From: Chitinophagales bacterium
GTDB lineage: Bacteria; Bacteroidota; Bacteroidia; Chitinophagales; Chitinophagaceae
DNA length: 64,000 bases
Direction: 5' to 3'
NCBI GenBank assembly: GCA_017303335.1
Contig: JAFLBK010000004.1
Location: 124,001-188,000, forward strand
Shown here: positions 47,286 to 57,490 of the stretch, piece after piece
How positions within the stretch are numbered: the stretch's first letter is position 1
Layout of the letters: every line of letters starts with the position of its first letter
Notes under the pieces: generated by a model
The model's database searches: none
Seen by the model: the letters and a program-made list of their open reading frames with translations, nothing else
What the model was told of the DNA's origin: nothing
Translations under genes and position numbers: made by a program

Positions 47286-48551
47286 ATGACCGAACGCCTG
47301 CTTCAATTCATCTGGCAATTCCAGTACTTTAATGCAAGAGAACTGTTGACCACCGAAGGCGAATCGCTGCAGGTCATCCAGCCGGGCCAGTACAACACGA
47401 ACCAGGGGCCCGATTTCTCCAATGCAAAAATACAGGTGGCAGGTACTACCTGGGCGGGAACAGTAGAGTTGCACATCAACAGCTCCGACTGGAATATACA
47501 CGGCCATTCTTCCGATCGGAATTACCGCAACGTGATCCTGCATGTGGTTTGGAACCACGATAAGAACATCGGCCTCCCGTTTCCCACGCTCGAATTACAG
47601 GATAAGGTTTCCAAACTTCTTTTGCATAAATACGAGGAACTGGTAAATGCCTCCGCTTTTATTCCCTGCGGCCAACGGATACAGGAAGTAACGGATATCG
47701 CCTGGCTGTCCTGGAAAGAAAAACTGCTGGTGGAACGCCTGCTGGTACGCACCGAAACAATCCTGCAGCAGCTGGAATCGGCAGGCTGTTCCTGGGAAGA
47801 GATCCTCTGGTGGTCGCTGGCCCGCAATTTCGGTTCACCGGTCAACGGCGCTGTGTTTGAAGAGATCGCACGATCGGTGCCCATTATGATACTTGCCCGG
47901 CACAAGAACCAGCTACAGCAGCTGGAAGCATTGCTTTTCGGGCAGGCCGGTTTGCTGGAGGAGGAATTTACCGAACAATATCCGAGGCTGCTGCAAAAAG
48001 AATATCGCTTCCTCAATCGGAAATACCGGTTGAAAAAAATCAATGGCCGCCCCGCGTTGCTGCGCATGCGCCCCTCGGCCTTTCCAACAGTCCGCCTGGC
48101 GCAACTCGCTGTGTTCATTCAGCAGAGCAGGCATTTTTTCTCGGTGATCCGCGAGAGCGAGGAGATCAAAGACCTGTACCGGATGCTGGATGTTACAGCC
48201 AATGATTATTGGCATTATCACTACCTGTTCGGGGAAACATCCGCTTACCGGAAAAAGAAGCTGGGCCGCCAGATGGCGGATAGCATACTCATCAATACCG
48301 TTGTTCCCATGCTCTTTGCCCTGGGGCATTATCATCGCATGGAAGCTTATAAAGACAAAGCTTTACGCTGGCTGGGTTCGATAAGAGCCGAATCCAATAA
48401 TATTACGGAGGGATTTTCCAGGCTCGGATTTCCGGCTGGTTCCGCCTTCGACTCCCAGGCATTTATTCAGTTGAAGCATGTGTATTGTGATGCCAGGCGT
48501 TGCCTCGATTGCGTGGTGGGCGCCGGTCTGCTACGCTCAGTAGCCCGTTAA
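47286..48551 (+). CDS. DUF2851 family protein
   Basis: The 421-residue protein has the DUF2851 opening ERLLQFIWQFQYFNARELLTTEG and QPGQYNTNQGPDFSNAKI, WAGTVELHINSSDWNIHGH, and NVILHVVWNHD. This core resembles a nuclease-like fold (inference). The C-terminus has HVYCDARRCLDCVVG with three Cys. Function is unknown; the family is common in Bacteroidota. Its TAA overlaps the TAA of the opposing OsmC gene in the palindrome GTTAAC. Confidence 0.88.
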   Translation: MTERLLQFIWQFQYFNARELLTTEGESLQVIQPGQYNTNQGPDFSNAKIQVAGTTWAGTVELHINSSDWNIHGHSSDRNYRNVILHVVWNHDKNIGLPFPTLELQDKVSKLLLHKYEELVNASAFIPCGQRIQEVTDIAWLSWKEKLLVERLLVRTETILQQLESAGCSWEEILWWSLARNFGSPVNGAVFEEIARSVPIMILARHKNQLQQLEALLFGQAGLLEEEFTEQYPRLLQKEYRFLNRKYRLKKINGRPALLRMRPSAFPTVRLAQLAVFIQQSRHFFSVIRESEEIKDLYRMLDVTANDYWHYHYLFGETSAYRKKKLGRQMADSILINTVVPMLFALGHYHRMEAYKDKALRWLGSIRAESNNITEGFSRLGFPAGSAFDSQAFIQLKHVYCDARRCLDCVVGAGLLRSVAR

Positions 48552-48955
48552 CTCCAGATGTACTGCACGTTGGCCTGCAGATCGGGGTGAAGGCTTTTGA
48601 TCACCGGGCAATTATCGCCCACACGCTCCAGGATCAACCGGTCTTTTTCATCAAGCTGTAATCCGGCAGGGAATTCCAATACCACATCGATCCGGCCGAT
48701 GCGGCGGGGATCGCTAAGCATGTGTTTGGTGACTGATATACGGGTATTGGCCAGCTCGATATTCATATCCTGGGCCTTGATGCCCATGGTGGTGATGATG
48801 CAGGTGGCTAGGGCCACGCAAACCGTATCGGTAGGACTGAACCGTTCACCCTTGCCCCGGTTATCGGTAGGGGCGTCGGTTTCGATCACCGTGCCGCTTT
48901 GCAGGTGGGTGCATTCGCAACGAAGATTGCCTTTATAAACTACGGAAGCTGTCAT
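48548..48955 (-). CDS. OsmC family protein
   Basis: The 135-residue protein has the OsmC fold with FSPTDTVCVALATCIITTMG (first Cys in the helix, near residues 46 and 52) and the second redox Cys in DNCPVIKSLHPD. The two Cys reduce organic or lipid hydroperoxides in the family. Confidence 0.9.
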   Translation of the reverse strand: MTASVVYKGNLRCECTHLQSGTVIETDAPTDNRGKGERFSPTDTVCVALATCIITTMGIKAQDMNIELANTRISVTKHMLSDPRRIGRIDVVLEFPAGLQLDEKDRLILERVGDNCPVIKSLHPDLQANVQYIWS

Positions 48956-49041
48956 TTGTTAAAATTTGATTTTTATCGGGCATCGTAAGCGCCGGTGCAG
49001 CGCTTCTGCACGCAAATGTATCATCTTTACGGCCGACACCC

Positions 49042-49049
49042 TATTTTTG
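49042..49049 (+). promoter_or_regulatory. Putative -7 element
   Basis: TATTTTTG matches TAnnTTTG and lies 28 bases before the ATG at 49078. No TTTG at the -33 spacing was found. Confidence 0.45.
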
Positions 49050-49077
49050 CCTAAATTTACGCGTGTAAAAAACCCAC

Positions 49078-49869
49078 ATGAGACGATTACTGATCCTCAC
49101 CGCCTTTATTGGTTTAGCAGTGGCAGGTTTTGCCCAGCAAACCAATAAGAATCCCCGCAAGAGCCGCAAGGAAGAAAAAAGGGCAAAGATCAATGCCATG
49201 ATCCGGATGGAGGAGGAGGGTGTGATCGCCTACCGGAAACATTTTCTTTTCGGGATCAAACTGATTTCAGACGGATATGGTATTTTCTTCGAGAAGGGAT
49301 ACGCCAAATCAGTACGCAGGGCCACGCTTTTTCAACTGGAGATCAGCGAACGCAAGCATCAGAAAGAAGAAAAGCAAAGCAACCCCCTTGCCTCTACCGC
49401 CCCGCTTATTTATGGTAAGATCAATTATTTCTACCCGGTGAAACTGGGCGCCCAACTCCAGTTCCTGCTGGGCAATAAAAGCAATAAGAACGGCGTAAGC
49501 ATTACCGGGAATATCGGGGGTGGTTTGTGTATCGGGTTGCTACGTCCCTACGAAGTGGAAGTGGATAAGAACGGGGAAAGAACCTATGTACGCTATGAAT
49601 CGGAAGACAGCACCCTCTTCATCAATGGTCCGTATTACGGCGGCCCCAACCTGGGCAAAGGATGGAACCACCTGAAAGTAACGCCGGGTTTGTACGTGAA
49701 GCCGGCCCTGCGGTTCGATTATGGCCGGTTCAACGACCTGGTATCGGCGCTCGAGGTGGGCGTAACGGCCGAATATTATACCAAGAAGATCCCCCAGATG
49801 GTATACAACAAACAAAGACAATTTTTCTTCGGAGCCTACGTAGCCGTAGAATTCGGGAAAAGAAAATAG
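49078..49869 (+). CDS. Exported hypothetical protein, probable outer-membrane beta-rich protein
   Basis: A signal peptide ([20 protein letters not shown]) is followed by a basic helix rich in Lys and Arg and about 200 residues of alternating strands ending in VAVEFGKRK, which resembles the final strand of a small beta barrel. I do not recognise the family. It precedes lipA by 23 bases on the same strand. Confidence 0.68.
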   Translation: MRRLLILTAFIGLAVAGFAQQTNKNPRKSRKEEKRAKINAMIRMEEEGVIAYRKHFLFGIKLISDGYGIFFEKGYAKSVRRATLFQLEISERKHQKEEKQSNPLASTAPLIYGKINYFYPVKLGAQLQFLLGNKSNKNGVSITGNIGGGLCIGLLRPYEVEVDKNGERTYVRYESEDSTLFINGPYYGGPNLGKGWNHLKVTPGLYVKPALRFDYGRFNDLVSALEVGVTAEYYTKKIPQMVYNKQRQFFFGAYVAVEFGKRK

Positions 49870-49892
49870 CTAACTTCAATAGAACTTCCCTG

Positions 49893-50816
49893 ATGACCGA
49901 GTTGCCTGTAATTGACGGTGTAGTAGAACAGAAACCACAAAAGCCGAACTGGCTCCGGGTTAAATTACCCATTGGCGAAGAATACCGCCACGTACGTAAC
50001 CTGGTAGATACGCATAAACTTCATACGATCTGCGAAAGCGGTAATTGCCCCAATATGGGTGAATGCTGGGGCGAAGGCACAGCCACCTTTATGATCCTTG
50101 GTAATATCTGCACCCGCAGTTGCGGGTTTTGCAATGTAGCCACAGGCCGGCCGCTGGCAGTGGACTGGGATGAACCGCAACGGGTGGCCGAAGCCATCCA
50201 CCTGATGAAAGTGAAGCATGCCGTGATCACTTCGGTGGATCGTGATGAACTGAAAGACGGCGGCTCCATCATCTGGTACAATACCATCAAGGCCGTAAAA
50301 GCCCTGAATCCGGATACAACACTCGAAACCCTGGTGCCCGATTTCAAAGGCGAGAAGGAAAACATACAGCGGGTGATCGACGCGGCGCCGGAAGTGGTAA
50401 GCCATAATATTGAAACCACCGAACGCCTCACCCGCCAGGTGCGTATCCAGGCGAGGTATGGACGCAGTATGGACGTATTGCGTACACTGAAAGAAGGAGG
50501 CATGCGCACCAAGAGCGGCATCATGCTGGGCCTTGGTGAAACACGCGAAGAAGTGATACAGACCCTCAAAGACCTTAAGGATAGCCAGGTAGATGTGATT
50601 ACCATCGGCCAATACCTGCAGCCAACCAGGAAACACCTGCCGGTTGTTCGTTTCGTTCATCCCGACGAATTCGCGGAATACAAGGAGATCGGGTATGAGT
50701 TGGGATTCGATTATGTGGAAAGCGGACCGCTGGTACGTTCTTCATACCACAGCGAGAAACATGTGATTCCGGGATGGGGGCGTAACAAGTGGATTGAAGA
50801 AAAAGCCAATAACTGA
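49893..50816 (+). CDS. lipA: Lipoyl synthase
   Basis: A radical SAM enzyme of 307 residues. The auxiliary cluster motif [12 protein letters not shown] and the SAM cluster motif CTRSCGFC are both intact, as is the C-terminal RSSYHSEK with the Ser that ligates the auxiliary cluster. It inserts two sulphur atoms into octanoyl groups. The frame is open upstream to 49662, but the ATG at 49893 fits the family. Confidence 0.97.
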   Translation: MTELPVIDGVVEQKPQKPNWLRVKLPIGEEYRHVRNLVDTHKLHTICESGNCPNMGECWGEGTATFMILGNICTRSCGFCNVATGRPLAVDWDEPQRVAEAIHLMKVKHAVITSVDRDELKDGGSIIWYNTIKAVKALNPDTTLETLVPDFKGEKENIQRVIDAAPEVVSHNIETTERLTRQVRIQARYGRSMDVLRTLKEGGMRTKSGIMLGLGETREEVIQTLKDLKDSQVDVITIGQYLQPTRKHLPVVRFVHPDEFAEYKEIGYELGFDYVESGPLVRSSYHSEKHVIPGWGRNKWIEEKANN

Positions 50817-50818
50817 TC

Positions 50819-51577
50819 TCACTGACCCAGCCACTCTTTAAACGCATTGACCCGTTCCCGGCTGACGATCGTTTCGACGGATGTACCCGGATCAATCTCC
50901 AGTTTAAGCCGGCCCCCCAGCCAGGTATGTACCTTCTTAACCGATTCAATATTCACCAGCAGGTGCCGGTTGATCCGGAAAAACCGGGAAGGCTGTAATT
51001 GTTCCTCCAGCACCGATAAATTATTTTCGATCATGTGCCTGTTGCCGCTGAAATCAACGGCATAACAAAGTTTGCCGTCGGCGAAGCAATAGGCGATCGA
51101 ATTCGTTTTCAGGTAACTCAATTGTTGTCCCCGTTTGATGAGTAAGCGTTCCTTGTACTGGCGCAGGTTCATCTCTTTCACCAGTTGAAGCAGTTTATCG
51201 GGGTAGTCGCTCTCCGGCTGCCGGTAAATACGGTTGTATTTGTCAACCGCCTGCCGCAATTCCTTTTCATCGATGGGTTTCAGCAGGTAATCGATGCTGT
51301 TTACTTTGAAGGCTTTCAGGGTGTATTGATCAAAGGCGGTGGTGAAGATAACGGGGGTTTGGATGTTCACCTGGCTGAGAATGTCGAAACTCAACCCATC
51401 CGCCAGCTGTATATCCATGAAGATAAGATCAACGGCAGGGTCGGTTTGCAGAAATTTCACGGATGCTTCCACGCTGTCGATGCGGTTTACGACCTGGATG
51501 GAGGAATCGATGCCTTCCAGCATTTTGACCAGGCGGTTGGCGGCCGGTAATTCGTCTTCAATGATCAGTACCTGCAT
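50819..51577 (-). CDS. LytTR-family response regulator
   Basis: Receiver domain (1-120) with Asp55 in IFMDIQLADG and the Lys in LLKPIDEKEL. The LytTR DNA-binding domain (about 150-252) contains SYLKTNSIAYCFADGKLCYAVD and FFRINRHLLVNIESVKKV. It is one base after the LytS-type kinase. Its stop is two bases from the lipA stop on the other strand. Confidence 0.93.
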   Translation of the reverse strand: MQVLIIEDELPAANRLVKMLEGIDSSIQVVNRIDSVEASVKFLQTDPAVDLIFMDIQLADGLSFDILSQVNIQTPVIFTTAFDQYTLKAFKVNSIDYLLKPIDEKELRQAVDKYNRIYRQPESDYPDKLLQLVKEMNLRQYKERLLIKRGQQLSYLKTNSIAYCFADGKLCYAVDFSGNRHMIENNLSVLEEQLQPSRFFRINRHLLVNIESVKKVHTWLGGRLKLEIDPGTSVETIVSRERVNAFKEWLGQ

Positions 51578-51578
51578 G

Positions 51579-52628
51579 CTAGGATTCGATAAGGGGTATG
51601 GATACGGTAAAACTGTTTTCGTTATCGGTTACCTTTACTTCTTTGTCGCTGAGCAACCGGTAGCGATTGCGGATGTTGTTCAGGCCGATCCCGGTCGATT
51701 CGCTGATCTGTCGTTTTACCTGCAGGTTGTTCTTCAGTACCAGGCTTCCGTTCTCGGTATATACATCAATGCGCAGCGGCTTGTCGGATGACACCACGTT
51801 ATGTTTGATGGCGTTCTCCATCAGGATCTGCAGGGAAAGCGGTACGATCCGTTGCCGCATTTTTTCTTCCGGGATGTTGATCCGTACATCGAGGTTGTTG
51901 CCGAAACGTGTCTTGAGCAGGAAGCTGTAGGCATTCAGCACCTCCAGTTCGTCTTTGAGATCGATGCTTTCCTCGTCTTTCACTTCCAGCACATGACGGT
52001 ATACTTTCGATAACTGCTGCACAAAATCAACGGCATGTTTGGGATTCTCGGGTATCAATGAACTCAGGGTATTGAGGTTGTTGAAGAGAAAATGCGGGTT
52101 CACCTGGGAGCGCAGGGCGTCCAGCTCTGCGTGCAGACTGGCCCGTTTCAGCATTTCCTTTTCCTCGACCGAATCCTTCAGGGCGTGCATGAAGTAAATG
52201 CTCTCGTAGATGCACATTATTGTGATCACGCAGAACACATCGGCCGCGGTACGGTTGATGAGTTCCTCGGCCTGGAAATTAAACGCCAGGGTATCGTTGG
52301 CAAAAATGAATTTTACAATGATCATATGCAGGAAATTATCTCCTGCAATGGTAAAGCCCAGCATGGCCGTAGATTGGATGAACAACCGCTTGCGTACGTC
52401 GCGGAACAGGGGAAACCGTTTCCGGCACCAGATAAGGATATACCTGTTGGAGACCCAGAGTATGGAAATGACGCAGATGGTAACAGCGTATTGTTTCCAG
52501 CTCAGGTAGGGAGGGCGGTCGAACCGGCAACTGAAAAATACAATGGGAACGATGAAACTGAGTAAAGGTATCCCCAGGAGCATCAGCGGCAGATCGTTGA
52601 ACGCTATCCGGCAATTGGTCCTTCTCAT
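51579..52628 (-). CDS. LytS-type sensor histidine kinase
   Basis: The 349-residue protein has four membrane helices (near 17-35, 47-66, 85-110 and 128-150), then the His_kinase domain with His179 in NPHFLFNNLNTLSSL and an ATPase domain with LQILMENAIKHNV and GIGLNNIRNRYRLL. It has no separate sensor domain, so the membrane part likely senses the signal. It forms a two-component system with the LytTR regulator downstream. Confidence 0.93.
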   Translation of the reverse strand: MRRTNCRIAFNDLPLMLLGIPLLSFIVPIVFFSCRFDRPPYLSWKQYAVTICVISILWVSNRYILIWCRKRFPLFRDVRKRLFIQSTAMLGFTIAGDNFLHMIIVKFIFANDTLAFNFQAEELINRTAADVFCVITIMCIYESIYFMHALKDSVEEKEMLKRASLHAELDALRSQVNPHFLFNNLNTLSSLIPENPKHAVDFVQQLSKVYRHVLEVKDEESIDLKDELEVLNAYSFLLKTRFGNNLDVRINIPEEKMRQRIVPLSLQILMENAIKHNVVSSDKPLRIDVYTENGSLVLKNNLQVKRQISESTGIGLNNIRNRYRLLSDKEVKVTDNENSFTVSIPLIES

Positions 52629-52640
52629 CCGGTAAAGATA

Positions 52641-52672
52641 TAAAACAGGCCCGGTAAATTATTCCGGGCCTG
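52641..52672 (-). terminator. Terminator of the small exported gene
   Basis: A nine-pair perfect stem (CAGGCCCGG with its complement) closes a nine-base loop; on the minus strand TTTTA follows. It lies between the exported-protein gene and the LytS start. Confidence 0.82.
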
Positions 52673-52680
52673 ATCGGGAT

Positions 52681-53238
52681 TTAATTATTGTTGAAAATGT
52701 CAACGGCTTCCTGCAGCCGGGCGATATCACCGTTAAGTGATTTCGCTTTTTCCACGGCTGGGGCGCAGGCCGCGAGGTCGGAGGCGATGAATTCGTCGAG
52801 ATTTTTCTTGTTCACCAGTTTGAGTTGGTTGCCGGCATAAACGAAATAGTCGCCTATTTTACCGCTGGTTCCGGCGCTAACCACAGCCTCAGCGCCATTG
52901 TAACTCAGACTTCCGGAAGCGTTACTGGCTTTTTGCAGGAACAGCATTTTGTTGCCTGAACTGAGGAGCTTAAAGAAATCGCCGCTGATGCAGGTATAGC
53001 GTGTGTCGCCAATGTTCACCGCGTTTATCTGGCTGGCTGTATAGGTTTTCTTATTTCCTTTGGCATCCAGGAATACTACGGAGGCGGTCTTTTTAAGGTT
53101 ATCCTTGATCTGGCCACTTTCAACCGAACCATCTGCAAGGGTAACGGAACCGTTCACGAATCCTGCCGGGATTTCACGCTGCGCCATGGCTGGCAATAAT
53201 GTAAGGGCCAGGATGGCAGCGAAGAACAATTGTTTCAT
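52681..53238 (-). CDS. Secreted hypothetical protein, 185 residues
   Basis: The signal peptide is MKQLFFAAILALTLLPAMAQ. The mature protein has a strand-rich N-terminal half (GSVTLADGSVESGQIKDN, SVVFLDAKGNKKTYTASQINAV) of the type seen in Bacteroidota proteins that repeat a small barrel-like unit. A C-terminal helix follows (EKAKSLNGDIARLQEAVDIF). The function is unknown. Confidence 0.7.
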   Translation of the reverse strand: MKQLFFAAILALTLLPAMAQREIPAGFVNGSVTLADGSVESGQIKDNLKKTASVVFLDAKGNKKTYTASQINAVNIGDTRYTCISGDFFKLLSSGNKMLFLQKASNASGSLSYNGAEAVVSAGTSGKIGDYFVYAGNQLKLVNKKNLDEFIASDLAACAPAVEKAKSLNGDIARLQEAVDIFNNN

Positions 53239-53265
53239 GACTAAAAATTTAATTGTGTTTAAAAT

Positions 53266-53284
53266 CGGGTATTTTTAATACCCG
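53266..53284. promoter_or_regulatory. Perfect hairpin in a divergent promoter region
   Basis: CGGGTATT is followed by TTT and then its complement AATACCCG. It sits 28 bases upstream of the minus-strand exported gene and 92 bases upstream of the phosphodiester glycosidase gene, so it could be an operator for either. Confidence 0.4.
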
Positions 53285-53376
53285 GGTACAAGTCTACTCC
53301 ATACAAAAACGATGGCATACGAAAAAGGAGTGAGCTGAAGGAAAACAGGAATGAACTGTTCAACCGATAACGCATC

Positions 53377-54336
53377 ATGAAGAAGAAATCTTTTTTTGCT
53401 GTATTACTGCTGTTGCCTGTACATGGCTTCACTCAAATGCGGTGGGTGAATGTAGACTCGTTGTTTGGGCCACTGCCTGCTTCGGTGCAGGTATTCCGTT
53501 CCGTTGACTCCCTGGACGGGAGCCCGTTCATTGGCTATTATGTAAAGGCAAGACTGAAAGACCGCAAACTGGCTTTTACGGTTGATACCACATTGGGGAG
53601 AAGATTAACACCGGCGGCTTATTTTGAGCGGAACAACCAGCCGCTTGTAGTTGTAAACTGTACGTTCTTTAACTTCGACAAGAACCAGAACCTCAACCTC
53701 GTGATCCGGGATGGGAACATAGTCGGCTATAACAACCATTCGATACCCATGCGGGGTAAGGACACGTTTCAATACCGGCACCCGCTTGCCAGTGCGTTGG
53801 GGATTACGAAAAAAAGAAAAGCCGACGTTGCGTGGACCCTTACCGACTCTTCCCGTTCATTCGCCTATGCAAGCCAGTTAGCGCCCGATAAGCCGATCCG
53901 GGATTCGGTAATGCGCCCTTCCTTTACGGATCTGCAAACCGGTTACCGGCTGCACTATGAAAAATGGAAAATGAAAACAGCCATAGGGGGAGGGCCCGTG
54001 CTTGTGCAAGAAGGCCGGGTAAAGATCACGAACAACGAAGAACTGAAGTTTGCGGGAAAGGCGATCGGGGATAAACATCCACGTACCTGTATCGGCTATA
54101 CAACCGACGGGTACCTTATCATTATGGCCATCCAGGGCCGGTTTCCGGGAATCGCCGAAGGGGCTACCTTGGAGCAGGGAGCCCGGCTCCTGGTTGGCCT
54201 CGGTTGTGTGGAAGCCCTCAACCTCGACGGGGGCGGCAGCAGTTGCCTGCTGATCAATGGTAAAGAAACCATCCAACCAAGCGATAAGGGCGGCCAGCGC
54301 CCGGTTCCCGCTGTATTCCTGATCTCCGGGAACTGA
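53377..54336 (+). CDS. Phosphodiester glycosidase family protein (NAGPA/DUF2233)
   Basis: A signal peptide (MKKKSFFAVLLLLPVHGFTQ) precedes a 300-residue domain of the family that cuts GlcNAc-1-phosphodiester caps. The signatures are the NCTFFNF box near residue 94, KTAIGGGPVLVQEG, RTCIGYTTDGYLIIMAIQG and the NLDGGGSS motif near residue 280. It probably works in the periplasm on a phosphodiester-linked sugar, for example in teichoic-acid-like or surface glycans. Confidence 0.9.
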   Translation: MKKKSFFAVLLLLPVHGFTQMRWVNVDSLFGPLPASVQVFRSVDSLDGSPFIGYYVKARLKDRKLAFTVDTTLGRRLTPAAYFERNNQPLVVVNCTFFNFDKNQNLNLVIRDGNIVGYNNHSIPMRGKDTFQYRHPLASALGITKKRKADVAWTLTDSSRSFAYASQLAPDKPIRDSVMRPSFTDLQTGYRLHYEKWKMKTAIGGGPVLVQEGRVKITNNEELKFAGKAIGDKHPRTCIGYTTDGYLIIMAIQGRFPGIAEGATLEQGARLLVGLGCVEALNLDGGGSSCLLINGKETIQPSDKGGQRPVPAVFLISGN

Positions 54337-54441
54337 GAAATCCTTCCTCTGACCATAAATTTTCCACACTACCTGTTCCGGGTATTTTATTGTGCTACTG
54401 GCACGATTTTTAGTAACAATCGCTTAACAAACTAAAATTTT

Positions 54442-54513
54442 ATGAAAAAACTGATCTTTTTATTATCCATATCCCTGGTAGCAGTGGTGGTAGCGATTAT
54501 TCATAACAGCTGA
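54442..54513 (+). CDS. Small membrane peptide, 23 residues
   Basis: MKKLIFLLSISLVAVVVAII ends in HNS and a TGA, directly followed by an in-frame-shifted TAA. The peptide is one membrane helix with two Lys at the N-terminus. It lies in a 347-base gap and is preceded by an A-rich leader common in this phylum. A terminator 120 bases later could end its transcript. Such short hydrophobic frames can occur by chance, so this is a candidate only. Confidence 0.4.
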   Translation: MKKLIFLLSISLVAVVVAIIHNS

Positions 54514-54633
54514 TAATCAACCGCATCAATAGTCTCCCAGGCAGGTATAGGCTCCCTTATCAGTCTAAAACCTGCGATCGGATAAATCAAGGCCCGTTTT
54601 AGAATCGCATGCAATTCTATGTTAACTGGATTG

Positions 54634-54659
54634 AAAAAGCCCTCCTTGGAGGGCTTTTT
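54634..54659. terminator. Bidirectional terminator
   Basis: AAAAAGCCCTCC and its complement form a 12-pair stem with a two-base loop (or 11 pairs and four bases). A and T runs at its base make it work on both strands, for the upstream plus-strand region and for the ROK kinase gene. Confidence 0.88.
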
Positions 54660-54683
54660 TATTGCGGCAAAGTCTTGTTCAGA

Positions 54684-55649
54684 TCAATTATCCCAAACCA
54701 GGGCACTGGCGCCTAGAATAGCCGCGTCCGCTTCCTTCAGTTCGCTGAACACCAGCTTCACTTTATTCTGGAAGATGGGGAGGAGATTCATCTCCATGTG
54801 CTTCCGGGTGGGGTTTAAAAGCAGGTTCCCTGCCTTGGTAAGTCCGCCAAAAAGTACAATGGCTTCGGGCGACGAGAACATGATGAAGTTGGCCAGCGAT
54901 TCACCCAGTATCTGCCCGGTGAACTCGAAGATGTTATTGGCGATATTATCTCCCTGTATCGCACACTCGTAAACCGTTTCACTGGTGAGGTCGTTGATGC
55001 TGTAGTTACGGAGCAAACTCGCTTCTTCGGGGTGCGTGGTCAGCATTTCGATCGCTGTTTCGCGTACACCCGTAGCGGATGCGTAGGATTCAAGGCTGCC
55101 CCGCATACCGGTGCTTTTATGAAGTCTTCCTCCGGGGCGAATGATCGTATGCCCCAGTTCACCGGCAAAACCATCATGCCCGACCACGATCTTCCCGTCG
55201 ATCACAATACCGCTGCCTACACCGGTACCAAGTGTAATGGTGATGAAATGCTTCATGCCTTTGCAGGCGCCATACATCATTTCGCCCATCGCCGCCGCGT
55301 TGGCGTCGTTGGTGAGCCGGGTAGGCAGTGCGAATTTCTTTTCGATGAGATCGGCCAGCGGAATAATCCCTTTCCATTTCAGGTTGGGGGCGTATTCGAT
55401 CGTGCCGGTGTAGATATTGCCATTGGGGGCACCGATGCCGATGCCGCTGAAGTCAGAAACCTGTCCTGCTTTTTCGATCATCGGCATCAGTTTCTTGTGC
55501 AGGTTTTCGATAAAATCTTCTACGATATCGTGTTCATTGCTGGGTATGCGGTCCTGCATCAATATCTCACCTGTATCGTTAACGATGCCGAATTTGGTGG
55601 TAGTGCCGCCTATGTCGATCCCCACAGCAAATCTTTTTTTCTGTGTCAT
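54684..55649 (-). CDS. ROK family sugar kinase (probable glucokinase)
   Basis: The 321-residue protein has GIDIGGTTTKFGIV (phosphate 1), LTNDANAAAMGE (catalytic Asp), TLGTGVGSGIVIDG (phosphate 2) and GHDGFAGELGHT with the sugar-binding Glu-His. The family's zinc motif CxCGxxGCxE is replaced by HKSTGMRGSLESYAS, with no Cys at all. The transporter gene is 35 bases upstream in the same direction, so it likely phosphorylates the imported sugar. Glucose is the best guess given the glycogen genes next door. Confidence 0.88.
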   Translation of the reverse strand: MTQKKRFAVGIDIGGTTTKFGIVNDTGEILMQDRIPSNEHDIVEDFIENLHKKLMPMIEKAGQVSDFSGIGIGAPNGNIYTGTIEYAPNLKWKGIIPLADLIEKKFALPTRLTNDANAAAMGEMMYGACKGMKHFITITLGTGVGSGIVIDGKIVVGHDGFAGELGHTIIRPGGRLHKSTGMRGSLESYASATGVRETAIEMLTTHPEEASLLRNYSINDLTSETVYECAIQGDNIANNIFEFTGQILGESLANFIMFSSPEAIVLFGGLTKAGNLLLNPTRKHMEMNLLPIFQNKVKLVFSELKEADAAILGASALVWDN

Positions 55650-55684
55650 GTTACTGCATTATGAATGAATAAAAATACCGGGCA

Positions 55685-57379
55685 TCAATGTCCGCCTGCT
55701 CCTACCTGTGCATCGTAATCGATGCCCTGCTTTTTCAAAATGCCTTTTACAGCAAATGCAAAGAAAGCCAGGTACGCAAAGCATACGACGGCCACCCAGT
55801 ACGACTGGTGAATACCGATCACATCCGCGATCTTGCCCTGTATCGGGGGAATGATACCGCCACCCAGGATCATCATGATCAGGAAGGCAGACCCCTCGGT
55901 GGTGTATTTTCCCAAACCTGCGATTGACAGGGAGAAGATACAAGGCCACATAATGGAACAGAACAATCCGCCGCTGAGAAAGGCATAGGTAGCCACGGTT
56001 CCGCTGGTAGCGGTACCAATGATCATTGCCAGAACGCCGAGCAAACCAAAGATGAGCAGGGTGCGGGCGGGTTTATCCTGGCTGATGTAAAAGGCGGCGA
56101 TCTGAACCAGCACGCATACAATATAGAAATAGAGCTTTTCCATGTTGTATTGTGCCAGTGTGTTCACCCCGATGATCACCCCGAAGGCAATGAGCGGTAC
56201 GATCACCTGCAGAAGTAATTTGGTATTCTTCGAAAGATTGAAAGCGGATACAGCGCCTGCCCATCGCCCGATCATCAGGCTTCCCCAGTACATCGAAATA
56301 TAAGGCGCGGCTTCGGACGACTGCAATCCCCCGAACTCCGGTTGTTTAAGCAATTCACTCAGGTTACTTCCGATCGCTACTTCTACGCCTACGTAAACGA
56401 ATATGGCCAGCATACCGAGGATCAGTTGCGGATACTTCATCGCACCCCAGCCTGCAGCATCTTTTCGTGCACGCATGTTGGCCGTGAGCAGGCCGATGAT
56501 GACAATGGCCAGAGCGCCCAGTAACCATTTAAGGCGATATGCTTCCAGGGAGTGTTTCTCCGCATCGCTGGCATTGGTAAGGTCTGTCTTATAACTATTG
56601 AACACCGGTACGAACATGATAATCAAAAGACCGGTCATGATCAGCAGGGTGTACAGGGCTTTTGTGCCGCTCTCCACCTTTTCGAGTGATATACCGGATG
56701 GCACTTTCTTCGAGAAATAGAACAAGGCGGCCGCCGCAATGAACAAGGCGCCTACACAGGTGTAGAGGATGATCACTTTGCTCAAACTGAGTGCGGCGAT
56801 CTTTTCGTCGGTGATGGCAGCTGTTGAACCGAATAAGGCAATGGCCACTACGATTGGTCCGATGGTGGTGCCGAAGGAATTGATACCACCGCCGAGGTTA
56901 ACCCGGCTGGTACCGGTAGACGGATCGCCCAGGGAGATCGCAAATGGCTGCGCCGCTGTTTGCTGTAAGGAAAAACCGAGCGCCACAATGAACAGTCCCA
57001 CCAACATGCCTGCAAACGTGTTGGCGTTAACTGCGATGATCATGGCTGCTGCGCCCAAAGCCGAGAAAAGAAGCCCGTAAATGATGCTTCGCTTATATCC
57101 CCATTTGCCCACCAGGTCTTTCCCGCCAAAAGCGCCATAGGCAAAAAGAACAAGGGCGCCTATGTAGTAAGCGGTGTAAAAGGCAAAGTCGATCAGCTGG
57201 CTTTGAAACTGGTCAAGATGAAAGTAGTGCTTGCAGAAGGGAATGAACACACTGTTCCCCGCTGCAATGAATCCCCAAAAGAAAAAAACCGTCACCAGGG
57301 TACTAAGGGCACCATAGTTGGTTTCCTTAATCCCGGAACTTTCTGTAGGGGTGATTAAGTCTTTTTGATCTGTTTGCAT
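55685..57379 (-). CDS. FucP-like MFS sugar transporter with two extra central helices
   Basis: The 564-residue protein has the sugar:H+ symporter features of the FucP/GluP group: [22 protein letters not shown] in helix 1, [16 protein letters not shown] and the GTTIGPIVV stretch, and [24 protein letters not shown] in the C-domain. Typical members have about 420-440 residues and 12 helices. Here an insertion near residues 240-310 adds two hydrophobic helices ([20 protein letters not shown] and [15 protein letters not shown]). It probably brings glucose or a related hexose through the inner membrane. Confidence 0.9.
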   Translation of the reverse strand: MQTDQKDLITPTESSGIKETNYGALSTLVTVFFFWGFIAAGNSVFIPFCKHYFHLDQFQSQLIDFAFYTAYYIGALVLFAYGAFGGKDLVGKWGYKRSIIYGLLFSALGAAAMIIAVNANTFAGMLVGLFIVALGFSLQQTAAQPFAISLGDPSTGTSRVNLGGGINSFGTTIGPIVVAIALFGSTAAITDEKIAALSLSKVIILYTCVGALFIAAAALFYFSKKVPSGISLEKVESGTKALYTLLIMTGLLIIMFVPVFNSYKTDLTNASDAEKHSLEAYRLKWLLGALAIVIIGLLTANMRARKDAAGWGAMKYPQLILGMLAIFVYVGVEVAIGSNLSELLKQPEFGGLQSSEAAPYISMYWGSLMIGRWAGAVSAFNLSKNTKLLLQVIVPLIAFGVIIGVNTLAQYNMEKLYFYIVCVLVQIAAFYISQDKPARTLLIFGLLGVLAMIIGTATSGTVATYAFLSGGLFCSIMWPCIFSLSIAGLGKYTTEGSAFLIMMILGGGIIPPIQGKIADVIGIHQSYWVAVVCFAYLAFFAFAVKGILKKQGIDYDAQVGAGGH

Positions 57380-57490
57380 GTCGTTAAGAATTTTGTGGCT
57401 GAAAGTAAAATAAATTGAGCAGCACGAAAAATTTAATTTAATTGGTTCAGAGCGAAATCATTCCTAAATTGAACAGCATAAATCAGCAGC

